Of a stretch of DNA of 64,000 nt, positions 7,233-16,331 are shown one piece after another. The position numbers and the translations under genes were made by a program. The notes beneath the pieces are model-generated. The model had not been told where the DNA came from and did no database searches. It saw only the letters and a list, made by a program, of their open reading frames with translations. The stretch is from Sediminispirochaeta bajacaliforniensis DSM 16054 (GTDB taxonomy: Bacteria; Spirochaetota; Spirochaetia; DSM-16054; Sediminispirochaetaceae). The first letter of the stretch is position 1, and each line of letters opens with the position of its first letter. The stretch covers positions 1 to 64,000 of the forward strand of contig NZ_KB899417.1 of the NCBI RefSeq assembly GCF_000378205.1, given 5' to 3'.

Positions 7233-9706
7233 CGCCCTCCATAATCATCACCAAGCGTTGTAATCCGAAGGTCACAAAGGGAAAAATCCTTTGGAAGCCG
7301 CTCTTTCGAGAGGATGATTCGTTTTTCTTCTCCTTTCATCAGATGAAAGCAGTTATCGGAAAACCTTCCCTTCCAGCCGGGAAGCTCCAGGACGACGTAA
7401 AACGCAGGCAGATCGCTCGACAGTATGATGCTCTGATTTTCCCCGTTCTCTTCTTCAAGACGTACCTCGATATTGGGTTTCTTCAGAGCACAACGTTTGG
7501 GTGCAAGGGGGAGGAGGATGGTTTCAAGCGGGTCCCCTTTGTTCGCTTCTGTTTCCCTGTATGTCTGGAATCTTGCTTTCAGAAAACTCTCCCCTTTTAT
7601 CCATTGCTCATGGTTCCTTACCATTGCTTCAAGGGTAGTTGCGGATCTGGCTTCGATACAGGATTCGACTCGAATGGTTTCAATAAGATTCCCGGCAAAA
7701 TCGACAAACGAAATTTCGAGGCTTCCTGAAAGTGCTTGTTCGGTGTCGTTGATTCCCTTTATGGTGATCTTCCCATCCTCTTCCCGGTAGCTGATGAGGG
7801 CCGTCGGCGCAAAAAAGCGTTTTGCCGCATAATGGAGCGGTTTCCACCTTCCTCCGTATTCGATGGATGACCATGATATGGCCGGCCAGGTGTCGTTAAG
7901 CTGCCAGTAGAGGGCACCCATGCAGATCGGACGCATACCGCGCCAATACTCCACAGCACTTGATATAGCCATGACCTGTTGGACCTGGCTGAGGTAGACA
8001 ATACGTTCGAACCCCTCGGGAAACCTGAAGTACCGGGCAATGGTTGATATGATGATGCTGTTTCCTCGATCGTTCCGTTGCCGGTGTTCAAGAACCGGCG
8101 AGGTGAGATTTAACTGATCGCTATCACAAAAGCTCTCGATCAGAGAGAGGGAAGGAAACGACTGGAAACCAAACTCGGAGCAGAAACGGGGGACCACCTC
8201 TCGGTATGCCTCGAACGGTTTACCTTCATGCCAAACGCTCCAATAGTGCATGTCGCCCTTGCTGTCGTCATGCCAGCAATCGGAATAATCCCCTTCTCCG
8301 GCCGATGGAGAAGAGGGCCACCATGTGCGCTGGGGATCGATTCTTTTGACTGCTTTTCCTATAACCCCTTCGTTGAGTCTGTCGTAGTCGATAATGTATC
8401 GATCACGGTTAGCCTTTGAAACATCGAACCAAGTCAGGGCTCCCACATCCTCATTGTTCCCACACCAAAGCACAAGAGAGGGATGGTCTTTCAGACGTTT
8501 GATCTGGTATTCAACCTCGCTCCTTACATTTTCCAGAAACTCCGGTTGGGAAGGGTAGAGGGCACAGGCGAACATGAAGTCCTGCCAGACCATGATTCCT
8601 TTTTGATCGCAGAGCTGGTAAAAATAATCGCTTTCATATTCGCCGCCACCCCAGACCCTGATCATATTCATGTTTGCCGCCGCTGCCGAATCGAGAAGTT
8701 CCGCTGTCCTCTCGTTGTCGTAACGTCCGGGGAGGGAATCGACGGGAATCCAGCTGGCTCCCTTGCAAAAGATATCGACTCCGTTTACCCGAAAGCGCAT
8801 GGGAATGCCTCGTTCGTCCGGATCGGTAATCACCTCCACGCTTCTAAAGCCTATGAACTTTTCCACCTCATCGTTGTCCGTGGTCACTTTCAAGGAATAG
8901 CGTGCTTGTTTCCCATAACCGGCAGGCCACCACAGCTCGGGGTTTTTAACGCGTATCGTTCTTTTGACGGTTGAACTTCCCCTTTGCACCAGGAGCTTTT
9001 CCCGCAGGCTGGCACCTGCACAGCTGATATCCAGCGCCACGGTACCTTCCGATGGTGCATAGAGTTCGGTCACAACTTCAAGCTCCCAAGCCTCTTTTTT
9101 TCGGAGCATATTCGTGTGTACGGTCTCGATCCTTTCGAAGGTGCTGGCCTTGACGGTAACAGGGGCATAGATCCCGCTGACCATGAGGCAAGGGCCCCAA
9201 TCCCATCCTGCATGACACTGGGCCTTGCGGATGAGATTTCTGCCCATAGCCTGGACAGGGTATATCATGTGAGGGACGGGATAGGGGAGTTTCTCGGCCG
9301 CCTCGGCAGCACGTTTTATCGGAGCATCGAAGAGGAAGGTAATTCGGTTTTTTCCCTCACAAGCCGCTGCCGAGAGGTCGAAACGATATCGTTTGAACAT
9401 ATTATCGCAACAACCGACCTCAACCTCATTGACAAGGACTCGCGCAAAGGTATCTATCCGTTCGATATCCAGAAACAGCTGTGATGCATCGAGAAGGGCC
9501 TGTTCCAGTTGAAAGGAGCCCTCCAGGCTCCACGGCTTTTCACCTATCCATTGAAGCTGTGTCTCATTCTGTCCGTAAAAGGGATCGGGAATTCTCCCCG
9601 CTTCAAAGAGTGCCGTTATATTATCACCCGGAACGGAGGCCTCTACCAAGGTATCGGCGGTATCACTTTTCCAGGTCCAATGGTCGACTATTATGCGTTG
9701 TTTCAT
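7229..9706 (-). CDS. Beta-mannosidase, glycoside hydrolase family 2
   Basis: This 825-residue exo-enzyme removes terminal beta-mannose. It has the GH2 domain order: an N-terminal jelly-roll sugar-binding domain (SLEGSFQLEQAL...LFLDIERIDTFARVLVNE), an immunoglobulin-like domain, the (beta/alpha)8 barrel and C-terminal beta domains. CHAGWDWGPCL and RVWGGGEYESDYFYQLCD are hallmarks of the mannosidase branch. The acid/base is E419 in WCGNNED and the nucleophile is E511 in CSEFGFQSFPS. There is no signal peptide, so it acts in the cytoplasm on imported oligosaccharides. It is transcribed away from the ROK regulator, and both promoters carry the same operator. Man-beta-1,4-GlcNAc or manno-oligosaccharides are plausible substrates. 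Confidence 0.93.
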   Translation of the reverse strand: MKQRIIVDHWTWKSDTADTLVEASVPGDNITALFEAGRIPDPFYGQNETQLQWIGEKPWSLEGSFQLEQALLDASQLFLDIERIDTFARVLVNEVEVGCCDNMFKRYRFDLSAAACEGKNRITFLFDAPIKRAAEAAEKLPYPVPHMIYPVQAMGRNLIRKAQCHAGWDWGPCLMVSGIYAPVTVKASTFERIETVHTNMLRKKEAWELEVVTELYAPSEGTVALDISCAGASLREKLLVQRGSSTVKRTIRVKNPELWWPAGYGKQARYSLKVTTDNDEVEKFIGFRSVEVITDPDERGIPMRFRVNGVDIFCKGASWIPVDSLPGRYDNERTAELLDSAAAANMNMIRVWGGGEYESDYFYQLCDQKGIMVWQDFMFACALYPSQPEFLENVRSEVEYQIKRLKDHPSLVLWCGNNEDVGALTWFDVSKANRDRYIIDYDRLNEGVIGKAVKRIDPQRTWWPSSPSAGEGDYSDCWHDDSKGDMHYWSVWHEGKPFEAYREVVPRFCSEFGFQSFPSLSLIESFCDSDQLNLTSPVLEHRQRNDRGNSIIISTIARYFRFPEGFERIVYLSQVQQVMAISSAVEYWRGMRPICMGALYWQLNDTWPAISWSSIEYGGRWKPLHYAAKRFFAPTALISYREEDGKITIKGINDTEQALSGSLEISFVDFAGNLIETIRVESCIEARSATTLEAMVRNHEQWIKGESFLKARFQTYRETEANKGDPLETILLPLAPKRCALKKPNIEVRLEEENGENQSIILSSDLPAFYVVLELPGWKGRFSDNCFHLMKGEEKRIILSKERLPKDFSLCDLRITTLGDDYGGR

Positions 9707-9715
9707 GGTATATCC

Positions 9716-9740
9716 TTGGTTAGATTAAAAATCAACTAAC
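9716..9740 (+). promoter_or_regulatory. ROK operator copy 1 (beta-mannosidase side)
   Basis: A 25-base site made of TTGGTTAGATT and AATCAACTAAC half-sites matches the site at 9849-9873 in 20 of 25 positions. It lies between the beta-mannosidase promoter and start codon, next to the ribosome site, where a bound repressor would block transcription. Confidence 0.7.
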
Positions 9741-9746
9741 GCCATT

Positions 9747-9776
9747 ATTGTAGCGTGCTTTGTTTAAAGATGACAA
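9747..9776 (-). promoter_or_regulatory. Promoter of the beta-mannosidase gene
   Basis: On the minus strand TTGTCA, 18 bases, TACAAT. The -10 ends seven bases before operator copy 1, so the start point falls at the operator. Confidence 0.55.
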
Positions 9777-9815
9777 GAAAAAACGGGGATAATTTCGAGT
9801 TCTTAACGAAAAAGC

Positions 9816-9844
9816 TTGACAGTTTGGATAAGCAATGGGAGAAT
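9816..9844 (+). promoter_or_regulatory. Promoter of the ROK regulator gene
   Basis: TTGACA, 17 bases, GAGAAT. The expected start point lies inside operator copy 2 (9849-9873), as expected for autoregulation. Confidence 0.55.
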
Positions 9845-9848
9845 TGTG

Positions 9849-9873
9849 TTAGTTGGATGTAAAATCAACCAAC
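9849..9873 (+). promoter_or_regulatory. ROK operator copy 2 (regulator side)
   Basis: A 25-base imperfect dyad with half-sites TTAGTTGGAT and ATCAACCAAC around an AT-rich centre. It has the same orientation and sequence as copy 1 and sits over the predicted start of the ROK message. Confidence 0.7.
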
Positions 9874-9886
9874 CTACAGGAAACAT

Positions 9887-11059
9887 ATGTTGATGAAGCG
9901 AACAAAAATGATCAACCGATCACGGATTATGCGCGAGATCTGGATCAATCGTGAGACCAGCCGTGTGGAAATTGCCCGTTCCCTTGGCCTTGATAAGTCC
10001 ACCATCTCTCACGCGGTAAACGAACTCATTGAAAAGGGTGTTATCATAGAGTCCTCGGAGGGATCTTCAGGGCCTCAAGGTGGTAGAAGACCTGTACATA
10101 TAAAATTGAATAGAGAGTATGGAGCAGTTTTGGGGGTTGAATTCCGCCCCGATTCTTATACGGCTGTAGCGGTGGATCTTGAAGGTGATATTATTTATTC
10201 ACGATTTGAACGGATCGCTATTGCCGGCGAGAAATTTACGTCTGTAGTGATCGAGATTCTTCATATGCTCATTGATGAGCTGGAACGAAAAGAGGTCAAC
10301 CTTCTGGGCATCGGTGTGGGGCTCTCTGGTGTTGTAAATGCCCAAAACGGGACTATTCGTTATTCCGAACCCTTTGGGATCGTCAGCACCTTTGATTTCT
10401 TCACCAATATTGCCTCTCTCTTTGATATTCCTCTATTTGTTGATAACGATGCAAATGCTTGTGTCTGGGGTGAGCTTGCCTTTCATCGAAGGAAAGATCT
10501 GAAAGATTTCATCTTCCTTCTATTAGAGTTTCGGGAGCCTGGAACCAACGAAGACCGGGATTGTACGAAAATCGGAAAAATAGGTGTAGGTATAGGCATT
10601 GTTATCAATGGCAATGTTCACTATGGACACCAGTACGCTGCAGGTGAGTTCCGCAGCCTTTTTCGTACTGAGAATTCTGTCGGTCAATTTTCATTAACCA
10701 GTGATGAACATCGTCGTATTTTTGATGATGATGCGGTTATGAATAAGTTTTTGCATGAGCTTGGCGCACATGTCGGCTTGCTTGTGAATGTTTTTAATAT
10801 GAGTCATATCATTCTCGGGGGAGCCTTTGACGAATTGGGGCCTCGGGTCAAGGACATTTTTGAGCAGGAGATCAAGAAATCCTGGCCTTATCCGTACACC
10901 CCCGACATCAAAAAATCGATTTGGTACTCATCCTTTGCCGATAGGGCAGTGGCCTACGGCGCTGCGGGGATGGTCCTCAACACCCTTTTCAGTGACCTGG
11001 AGGTAATGGAGGGAACCAGTTTGATGCTGAATCTCAGGGAGGGTTTGGTCGTGTTTTAG
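9887..11059 (+). CDS. ROK family transcriptional regulator (NagC/XylR/Mlc type)
   Basis: The start at 9887 has AGGAAA four bases upstream. The 390-residue protein begins with a winged helix (NRETSRVEIARSLGLDKSTI, SHAVNELIEKGVI) and continues as a ROK domain (LGIGVGLSGVVN, FVDNDANACVWGE, GVGIGIVINGNVHYGHQYAA). The usual ROK zinc site is absent: the GH...CxCGxxGC segment is replaced by AAGEFRSLFRTENS with no cysteines, so kinase activity is unlikely and this is a pure sensor. It faces the beta-mannosidase gene and precedes the binding protein-permease-GH9-GH20 genes. Matching operators at both divergent promoters make it the likely repressor of the glycan locus. Confidence 0.9.
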   Translation: MLMKRTKMINRSRIMREIWINRETSRVEIARSLGLDKSTISHAVNELIEKGVIIESSEGSSGPQGGRRPVHIKLNREYGAVLGVEFRPDSYTAVAVDLEGDIIYSRFERIAIAGEKFTSVVIEILHMLIDELERKEVNLLGIGVGLSGVVNAQNGTIRYSEPFGIVSTFDFFTNIASLFDIPLFVDNDANACVWGELAFHRRKDLKDFIFLLLEFREPGTNEDRDCTKIGKIGVGIGIVINGNVHYGHQYAAGEFRSLFRTENSVGQFSLTSDEHRRIFDDDAVMNKFLHELGAHVGLLVNVFNMSHIILGGAFDELGPRVKDIFEQEIKKSWPYPYTPDIKKSIWYSSFADRAVAYGAAGMVLNTLFSDLEVMEGTSLMLNLREGLVVF

Positions 11060-11127
11060 CAGTGTGTGGATAGTCGATTCTCTTGCGGATGAACGTGCAG
11101 TACTAAAGGCTTTTGACCATAAAATCA

Positions 11128-11155
11128 GTCTGCTTTCTTAAGAAAAGGGGCAGAC
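11128..11155 (+). other. Stem-loop between ROK gene and binding protein gene
   Basis: GTCTGC and GCAGAC flank an inner TTTCTTAAGAAA palindrome. There is no following T run, so it is not a normal terminator. It may be an operator or an RNA stem. A weak promoter (TTGACC, 17 bases, TCTTAA, 11114-11142) overlaps it. Confidence 0.35.
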
Positions 11156-11177
11156 AAAAAGTAAGGAGAGTAAGGGT

Positions 11178-12470
11178 ATGAAAAGAGTGTGTCTGATTGT
11201 AATGTTTTCCCTCCTATGTGTCTCGTTTTTGATTGCGGGCGGGAATCAGGAAGCAGAGAGCGGTGCCGCTGAAGGGCAGATTGTGATTAAGACAATGGCT
11301 TACGGCAACAACTCGAACCCTGAAGGGGTAAACTGGGTTCGTATCGTAAAGGCCTTTGAGGAGCAGAATCCCGGCATCAAGATCGATTATGAGCTGTTGT
11401 ACGATGAGGCGTACCATCAGAAGGTTGTCGCCCGGCTTGCCTCCGGTGATATTCCCGATCTTGCCTACATGGGTGCGGATGCCCGTTGGGGAGCCCCCTG
11501 GAAAGAGGCCGGACAACAATTCGATCATCGCGACTACATTGACAGTGATTTTTATGATCTCGGTTTGATTCCTCCCATGGGACCAAAGGGTGAAGTCTTC
11601 GAAATTCCCCTTGGAACCAGCAACATTACCACGGTTCTCTATATGAACGAAAAGTTGGTTGCATCCCTTGGTTTTTCCGCTCCCCAAACCTACGAGGATA
11701 TTGTTGCCATGGTTCCTGCAGCTAAAAAGGCCGGTTTGGATGTGATCAGCATCGATGGTGCCGACGGCTGGGCCTGGAATTCATGCCTGATGTCTATGGT
11801 TGCCGCCCGACTCTCGGGAAATCCACGCTGGGTATCCGAAGCGGTCCAGGGCAAACATCGGTTTAACGACCCGATATTTGTCGATTCCCTTGCCTTTATC
11901 ACCAGGATGATCGATGACGGAGTCCTTTCTTCCAAATCGGTACTGGTAGACTATGGTGCCAATGTATCTAAGTTTAGCAATGAACAAGCCCTTTTCATGA
12001 TTCAGGGCCAGTGGGTCGCAGGAGAAATTCCGCCCGAGGTTGCCGATCATACAAAGCTGCTTGCCTGGCCCAAGCTCCCCGGTGAAAAGTCTGAAACTGC
12101 CGGTTCTGTAGCGGCGGCGATTCAGGTTGGTTACGGGCTGACGAAACAGGGCGGAAGTGACCCTGCCGTTCGTGAGGCTGCCCTCAAGTTCCTGCGTTAC
12201 TTCTACAGCGTCGAAGAGTCGACCCAGCGTCTGCGTGACGGCTTAATTGTCGCTCCAATTCTGAAGAACTATCAGGTTCCCGAAGATCTACCTTCGATCA
12301 TGAAAAGCAAGGTTGCCCTTGCTCAGACCGCAATGAATACCGATGTCATCGACGCCTACGTAAGCGGTAATGCACTTGAGGCCCTGAATTCCGGTATGCA
12401 GCAGATTGCAAGCGGGTCGGCCACTGCTGAAGAGATAGCAGCAAAGGTCGAATCACTTATCCAGCGCTAA
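11178..12470 (+). CDS. Extracellular solute-binding protein, sugar ABC importer
   Basis: A 430-residue family 1 binding protein of the CUT1 class. MKRVCLIVMFSLLCVSFLIA is a signal peptide, probably cleaved near AGG, followed by a charged linker (NQEAESGAAE). The mature part shows the expected GVNWVRIVKAFEEQNPGIKI, HQKVVARLASGDIPDLAYMG and FFD-type hinge features. It should capture a short oligosaccharide outside the membrane and deliver it to the two permeases downstream. No ATPase gene is present in the locus, so it probably shares an MsmK/UgpC-type ATPase encoded elsewhere. The ribosome site is AAGGAGAG. Confidence 0.9.
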   Translation: MKRVCLIVMFSLLCVSFLIAGGNQEAESGAAEGQIVIKTMAYGNNSNPEGVNWVRIVKAFEEQNPGIKIDYELLYDEAYHQKVVARLASGDIPDLAYMGADARWGAPWKEAGQQFDHRDYIDSDFYDLGLIPPMGPKGEVFEIPLGTSNITTVLYMNEKLVASLGFSAPQTYEDIVAMVPAAKKAGLDVISIDGADGWAWNSCLMSMVAARLSGNPRWVSEAVQGKHRFNDPIFVDSLAFITRMIDDGVLSSKSVLVDYGANVSKFSNEQALFMIQGQWVAGEIPPEVADHTKLLAWPKLPGEKSETAGSVAAAIQVGYGLTKQGGSDPAVREAALKFLRYFYSVEESTQRLRDGLIVAPILKNYQVPEDLPSIMKSKVALAQTAMNTDVIDAYVSGNALEALNSGMQQIASGSATAEEIAAKVESLIQR

Positions 12471-12489
12471 GAGGATCTTACCTGTTAGA

Positions 12490-12511
12490 GGAGGGGAGGA
12501 GACTCCCCTCC
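12490..12511 (+). other. Intercistronic stem-loop after binding protein gene
   Basis: A perfect nine-base-pair stem (GGAGGGGAG-type arms, loop GAGA) lies 20 bases after the binding protein stop and before the first permease. Such stems protect the upstream part of the message from decay and let the binding protein be made in excess. Equivalent stems follow the binding protein genes at 28239 and 45763. Confidence 0.65.
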
Positions 12512-12536
12512 CTGTTCTTCGAGGAGTGTTACCTAC

Positions 12537-13439
12537 GTGAAAAAAAGCGAACGACAAATGCTGCCGGCCTTTTTTGCAATGGCCGCTCCGGCGATGTTGA
12601 TCTATCTTTTCATCATTGCCTATCCGATTATCTATTCGGTCTGGCTTAGTTTTACCGATTTCAACCCAAACCGGGGAGGGGCGTGGAATTTTGTCGGACT
12701 GCTTCAATATAAGACGATGTTTTCCGACCCGAATTTCTGGCATGCACTGAAAAACAACCTGATTGTCGTGGCTGTTTCCGTCTTCGGCCAGATTCCCATC
12801 GGATTCATTCTGGCATACCTTCTCTACAGAAAGATGGTCCGCGGCGTGAATTTTTTCCAGACCATCGTGTTTCTTCCCAATTTTCTATCGACCATTGTCA
12901 TCGGTACCATGTGGAAGCGACTTTTCCAAGCCGACGGCCCTGTTTCTGTTCTTATCCAGAAGACGACAGGGGACCCTACGGCCCAATTCGAGATGATGCT
13001 GCACCCGAATACGGTCATGATTCCCATCGGTTTTGCACTGATCTGGATATATACCGGTTTGTATATGATCATCTTTCTCGCCAATCTTCAGAAGATCAAT
13101 GCAAGTCTGATCGAAGTAGCGAAAATAGATGGTGCGACGGAGGGCCAGATATTCCGAAAGGTGATTGTTCCTCTGCTTTCGGGTACCATCTTGGTCTCGA
13201 CCGTACTGGCGATTGCCGGTTCCCTCCGCGGTTTTGATCTGATTTTTTCCATCACCACCCAAGGCTTACAAAGAAACAACGCCATGGTTCTTCCCATTTT
13301 TATGTATCAGACGGCCTTTCAAAACTATGCCAATGAAATGCGATTTGCCTATGGAGCGGCAATATCGAATGCCATCGTCCTGATCAGCCTGGTACTTATT
13401 GCCTTTAGCCGCATGATCAGTCGGAAAACCGATTATTAG
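12537..13439 (+). CDS. Sugar ABC transporter permease, MalF/UgpA type
   Basis: The start is GTG with GAGGAG about ten bases upstream. This 300-residue inner-membrane protein has about six membrane helices and starts with FAMAAPAMLIYLFIIAYPII. The cytoplasmic EAA loop that docks the ATPase reads EVAKIDGATEGQIFRKVIVP. It forms the translocation pore with the product of the next gene, 13 bases downstream. Confidence 0.92.
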   Translation: MKKSERQMLPAFFAMAAPAMLIYLFIIAYPIIYSVWLSFTDFNPNRGGAWNFVGLLQYKTMFSDPNFWHALKNNLIVVAVSVFGQIPIGFILAYLLYRKMVRGVNFFQTIVFLPNFLSTIVIGTMWKRLFQADGPVSVLIQKTTGDPTAQFEMMLHPNTVMIPIGFALIWIYTGLYMIIFLANLQKINASLIEVAKIDGATEGQIFRKVIVPLLSGTILVSTVLAIAGSLRGFDLIFSITTQGLQRNNAMVLPIFMYQTAFQNYANEMRFAYGAAISNAIVLISLVLIAFSRMISRKTDY

Positions 13440-13452
13440 AAAGGACCATCTC

Positions 13453-14571
13453 ATGAACGATACGCTTACACGATCGCGCCAAGGGGAACGGATAAAAGGC
13501 TTCGTTGGAAACCTCATCGCCTATATTATTCTTGGTTCCTGGGCATTGATTACCATCCTGCCGCTTTTTTGGATGACCTACTCTTCCTTCAAATCGAATG
13601 AAGAGCTTACGAGGAGTATCTACGCTTTTCCAAAGGAGCTGTTCGATAATAAGTATGATGAATATGTTGTTATAAAGCCGCAACTGAATGTGGTTCCCGA
13701 TTATGATGTGGAAAAGGATAAACGCCCGAGGCTCATCATTGAGTCGAAAACCATCGCACCTGGGCGCCGCCTGATGGTTCATTTCCTGCTGAAGGAGGAA
13801 CTTCCTGAAAAGCTCGCGAAGCTTCAACCCGGTGACACGTTGAACCTTTCCCAGCTTCCGCTTTCCTTACGAACGAAACTTGGCTGGCGTACCATCTGGT
13901 TTAACTATATTTCGGCAGTCGAACGGGGTGGTTTGGGACGAAAATTCATCAACAGCATTATCTATGCGGGTGTTTCCACCTTTTTGATCAACCTTTTCGG
14001 CCTGATGATGGCCTTTGCCTTGAGCAAGTATCCCTTTAGGCGGCTTGCTATGGTTCTGGGAGGATTGATCGGGCTGGGCTATCTCATTAGTATTAATTCC
14101 GTCATCATTCCGCTTTTTTTAATGCTTACCTCGGTCAATCTGACCGATACCCATTTGGGTATCATCCTCGTGTATACCGCTTTCGGCCTCCCTCTTGCGG
14201 TCATGTTGGATACCCAGTTTATTCATGATTTACCTACGAGTCTGATCGAATCTGCAAGAATCGACGGAGCCACCACGTTTAGATTGTTTCGCTCCATCAT
14301 CGTTCCGATGTCGACTCCGGTCATTGTAACGGTGAGTATCATCAGTGCCTTGGGTATTTGGAATGAATTTTTGCTTGTGCTGGTTCTTGCCAGTTCGGAG
14401 TTTACCAAATCGTTACCGGTAGGGGTCTACTCGTTTTCGAGCCTTACCAGTACGCAGCTGGGGTGGCAGATGGCGGCACTTGTCATTGCAACCCTCCCGG
14501 CTATGATTGTCTATTTCATCTTCCAGCGTCGGCTTGCAGAAGGCGTGGTCGGAGGAGCCATAAAAGGATAA
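13453..14571 (+). CDS. Sugar ABC transporter permease, MalG type with large extracytoplasmic insertion
   Basis: This 372-residue protein is about 90 residues longer than usual MalG-type permeases. The extra part lies between the first membrane helix (residues 24-46) and the second (about 172-190). It is a hydrophilic segment including KPQLNVVPDYDVEKDKRPRL and LKLQ-like strands that must face outside. The remaining helices and the EAA loop (ESARIDGATTFRLFRSIIVP) are normal, and the end GGAIKG is typical. By analogy with the MalF P2 loop, the insert could contact the binding protein. Its sequence is not familiar to me. Confidence 0.9.
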   Translation: MNDTLTRSRQGERIKGFVGNLIAYIILGSWALITILPLFWMTYSSFKSNEELTRSIYAFPKELFDNKYDEYVVIKPQLNVVPDYDVEKDKRPRLIIESKTIAPGRRLMVHFLLKEELPEKLAKLQPGDTLNLSQLPLSLRTKLGWRTIWFNYISAVERGGLGRKFINSIIYAGVSTFLINLFGLMMAFALSKYPFRRLAMVLGGLIGLGYLISINSVIIPLFLMLTSVNLTDTHLGIILVYTAFGLPLAVMLDTQFIHDLPTSLIESARIDGATTFRLFRSIIVPMSTPVIVTVSIISALGIWNEFLLVLVLASSEFTKSLPVGVYSFSSLTSTQLGWQMAALVIATLPAMIVYFIFQRRLAEGVVGGAIKG

Positions 14572-14582
14572 GGATAGAGCAG

Positions 14583-16331
14583 ATGCAAATTCTTACTAAT
14601 CACATTGGATATCACACCGCTTCGGCTAAACGCATGATTCTTCAATGCTCCGAAGTACTTGCGCCGAATTTTCCCGCACCATCGGCTCAATTGATCGATC
14701 AAGATAGCGGTAGCGTGCTGCGTACCCTGCAGGTTACATCGTCCGGTTCCGTTCCCGGCTGGAAGGATCGCCATTTCTACCTCTTTGATTTTTCCGATTT
14801 TACCGGGAAGGGCGTTTTTCGCTTTGAGGTTACGGCGGGGAATGCACAGATCCACGGACTGCCTTTTACCATCGGCGATGAATTGCTGCAGGATAGCTGT
14901 ATTTCGGACATTCTTTTTTATTTCAAGGGGCAGCGTTCTTCCGGTCGATGGGACCTCGCAGACCGATCGGCTTCTTTCTTCGGAGAACGCTCCGATCGGG
15001 TCGATGTTCACGGGGGATGGTATGATGCAGCCGGAGATTACAGTAAATACCTTTCGCATCTTTCCTATGCAAACTATCTCAACCCCCAACAGATTCCCTT
15101 GGTGGTGTGGTCGTTATATTCCCTTGGTGAGATCCTAGCCTCCCGGCCCCGGCATCGGGGAACATTGCTGGTTGAACGGGCCCTTGAGGAGGGGGCCTGG
15201 GGTGCCGACTTCCTGGTACGCATGCTGGATCCGGAAGGCTATTTTTATATGACCCTTTTTGATCAATGGAATAAAAAAAGTGATGCAAGGATGATTTGTG
15301 CTTTCAAAACAAAACAGGGAGAACGGCTTGAGGAATACCAGGCTGGTTTTCGGCAGGGGGGAGGGATGGCTATTGCCGCTCTTGCACGGGCCGCTCGTTT
15401 TCCCAGGACGGAAATTCCTTCCGACGGCTTTGACTGTGATGCATATCGGCAGACGGCGGAAAGGGGCTACGATCATCTTCTGCGTCACAACTGTGAGTAT
15501 CTGGACAATGGGCGCGAGAATATCATCGATTACTATTGCGCCCTTCTGGCAAGCGTGGAGCTTTTTACTACAACGAAGGATGCCTCGTATCTTGAAGGGG
15601 CCCGCAGTTGGGCCTGTAAGCTTTCTTCCCTCTTTTTCGATGAAAAAAAGTGCTGGTTTGCGGAATCAGGCAATAGCCGTCCCTTTTTCCATGCTTCGGA
15701 TTCCGGTATGCCCATTATCTCTCTCCTCCGTTATGCAGAGGTTGAAGATAACCCATCCATGAAGGCCGAGACCCTTGCTCTGGTGGAGCGGGCCTGCCGG
15801 GCGGAGCTTAGCCTCGCCTCGGAGGTTCATAACCCTTTTGGCCTTGCCCGACAGAAGGTTAGGGCCGTCGGCGGGAAAGATCATTCTTCCTTCTTTGTCC
15901 CCCATGAAAACGAGTCAGGTTATTGGTGGCAGGGGGAAAACGCCCGCCTTGCCTCTCTTGCCTGTGCTATGCGGCAGGCTGCAACGGCCCTCGCTCCCGG
16001 TGGAGTAAGTGAAGGGCTCCTAGAACAGATGAAGGCCTTTGCCACGGCCCAACTCGATTGGATCCTCGGCTTCAATCCCTTCGACACCTGTATGCTTGCC
16101 GGCCGGGGGCGCAATAATCCTCGTTTCGAATCCTTTTATCCCAATGCTCCCGGTGGGATCTGCAACGGCATTACCGCCGGCTTTTTTGACGAATCTGATA
16201 TCGATTTTCTTCCCAAAACGGCGATAGAGCAGGGTGATCATCGTTGGCGCTGGAGTGAACAGTGGATTCCCCATGGCGCATGGTTTCTCATGGCCCTCGC
16301 AGCCGAGATGGCCGACGGTGGAGATCAATGA
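14583..16331 (+). CDS. Glycoside hydrolase family 9 protein, cytoplasmic
   Basis: The start at 14583 follows AAGGAT, 12 bases after the permease stop. The product has 582 residues. Residues 1-100 form the immunoglobulin-like CelD_N domain (QILTNHIGYHTASAKRMIL); the rest is the (alpha/alpha)6 GH9 barrel. HGGWYDAAGDYSKYL supplies the catalytic-base aspartates (D148, D152), and E559 in WSEQWIPHG is the likely acid. There is no signal peptide and no carbohydrate module, so it is not a secreted cellulase. Cytoplasmic GH9 enzymes include exo-beta-glucosaminidases in chitobiose pathways. The neighbouring GH20 supports an amino-sugar substrate, but beta-glucan oligosaccharides remain possible. Confidence 0.88.
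   Translation: MQILTNHIGYHTASAKRMILQCSEVLAPNFPAPSAQLIDQDSGSVLRTLQVTSSGSVPGWKDRHFYLFDFSDFTGKGVFRFEVTAGNAQIHGLPFTIGDELLQDSCISDILFYFKGQRSSGRWDLADRSASFFGERSDRVDVHGGWYDAAGDYSKYLSHLSYANYLNPQQIPLVVWSLYSLGEILASRPRHRGTLLVERALEEGAWGADFLVRMLDPEGYFYMTLFDQWNKKSDARMICAFKTKQGERLEEYQAGFRQGGGMAIAALARAARFPRTEIPSDGFDCDAYRQTAERGYDHLLRHNCEYLDNGRENIIDYYCALLASVELFTTTKDASYLEGARSWACKLSSLFFDEKKCWFAESGNSRPFFHASDSGMPIISLLRYAEVEDNPSMKAETLALVERACRAELSLASEVHNPFGLARQKVRAVGGKDHSSFFVPHENESGYWWQGENARLASLACAMRQAATALAPGGVSEGLLEQMKAFATAQLDWILGFNPFDTCMLAGRGRNNPRFESFYPNAPGGICNGITAGFFDESDIDFLPKTAIEQGDHRWRWSEQWIPHGAWFLMALAAEMADGGDQ

Noticed and set aside
7100-9484. Long plus-strand reading frames opposite the beta-mannosidase gene
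   Set aside because: They are antisense to a clear GH2 protein, lack ribosome sites and show no family pattern. They follow from the codon bias of the true gene.
11128-11155. Terminator of the ROK gene
   Set aside because: The stem is followed by A residues, not T, so it is listed only as a stem-loop.
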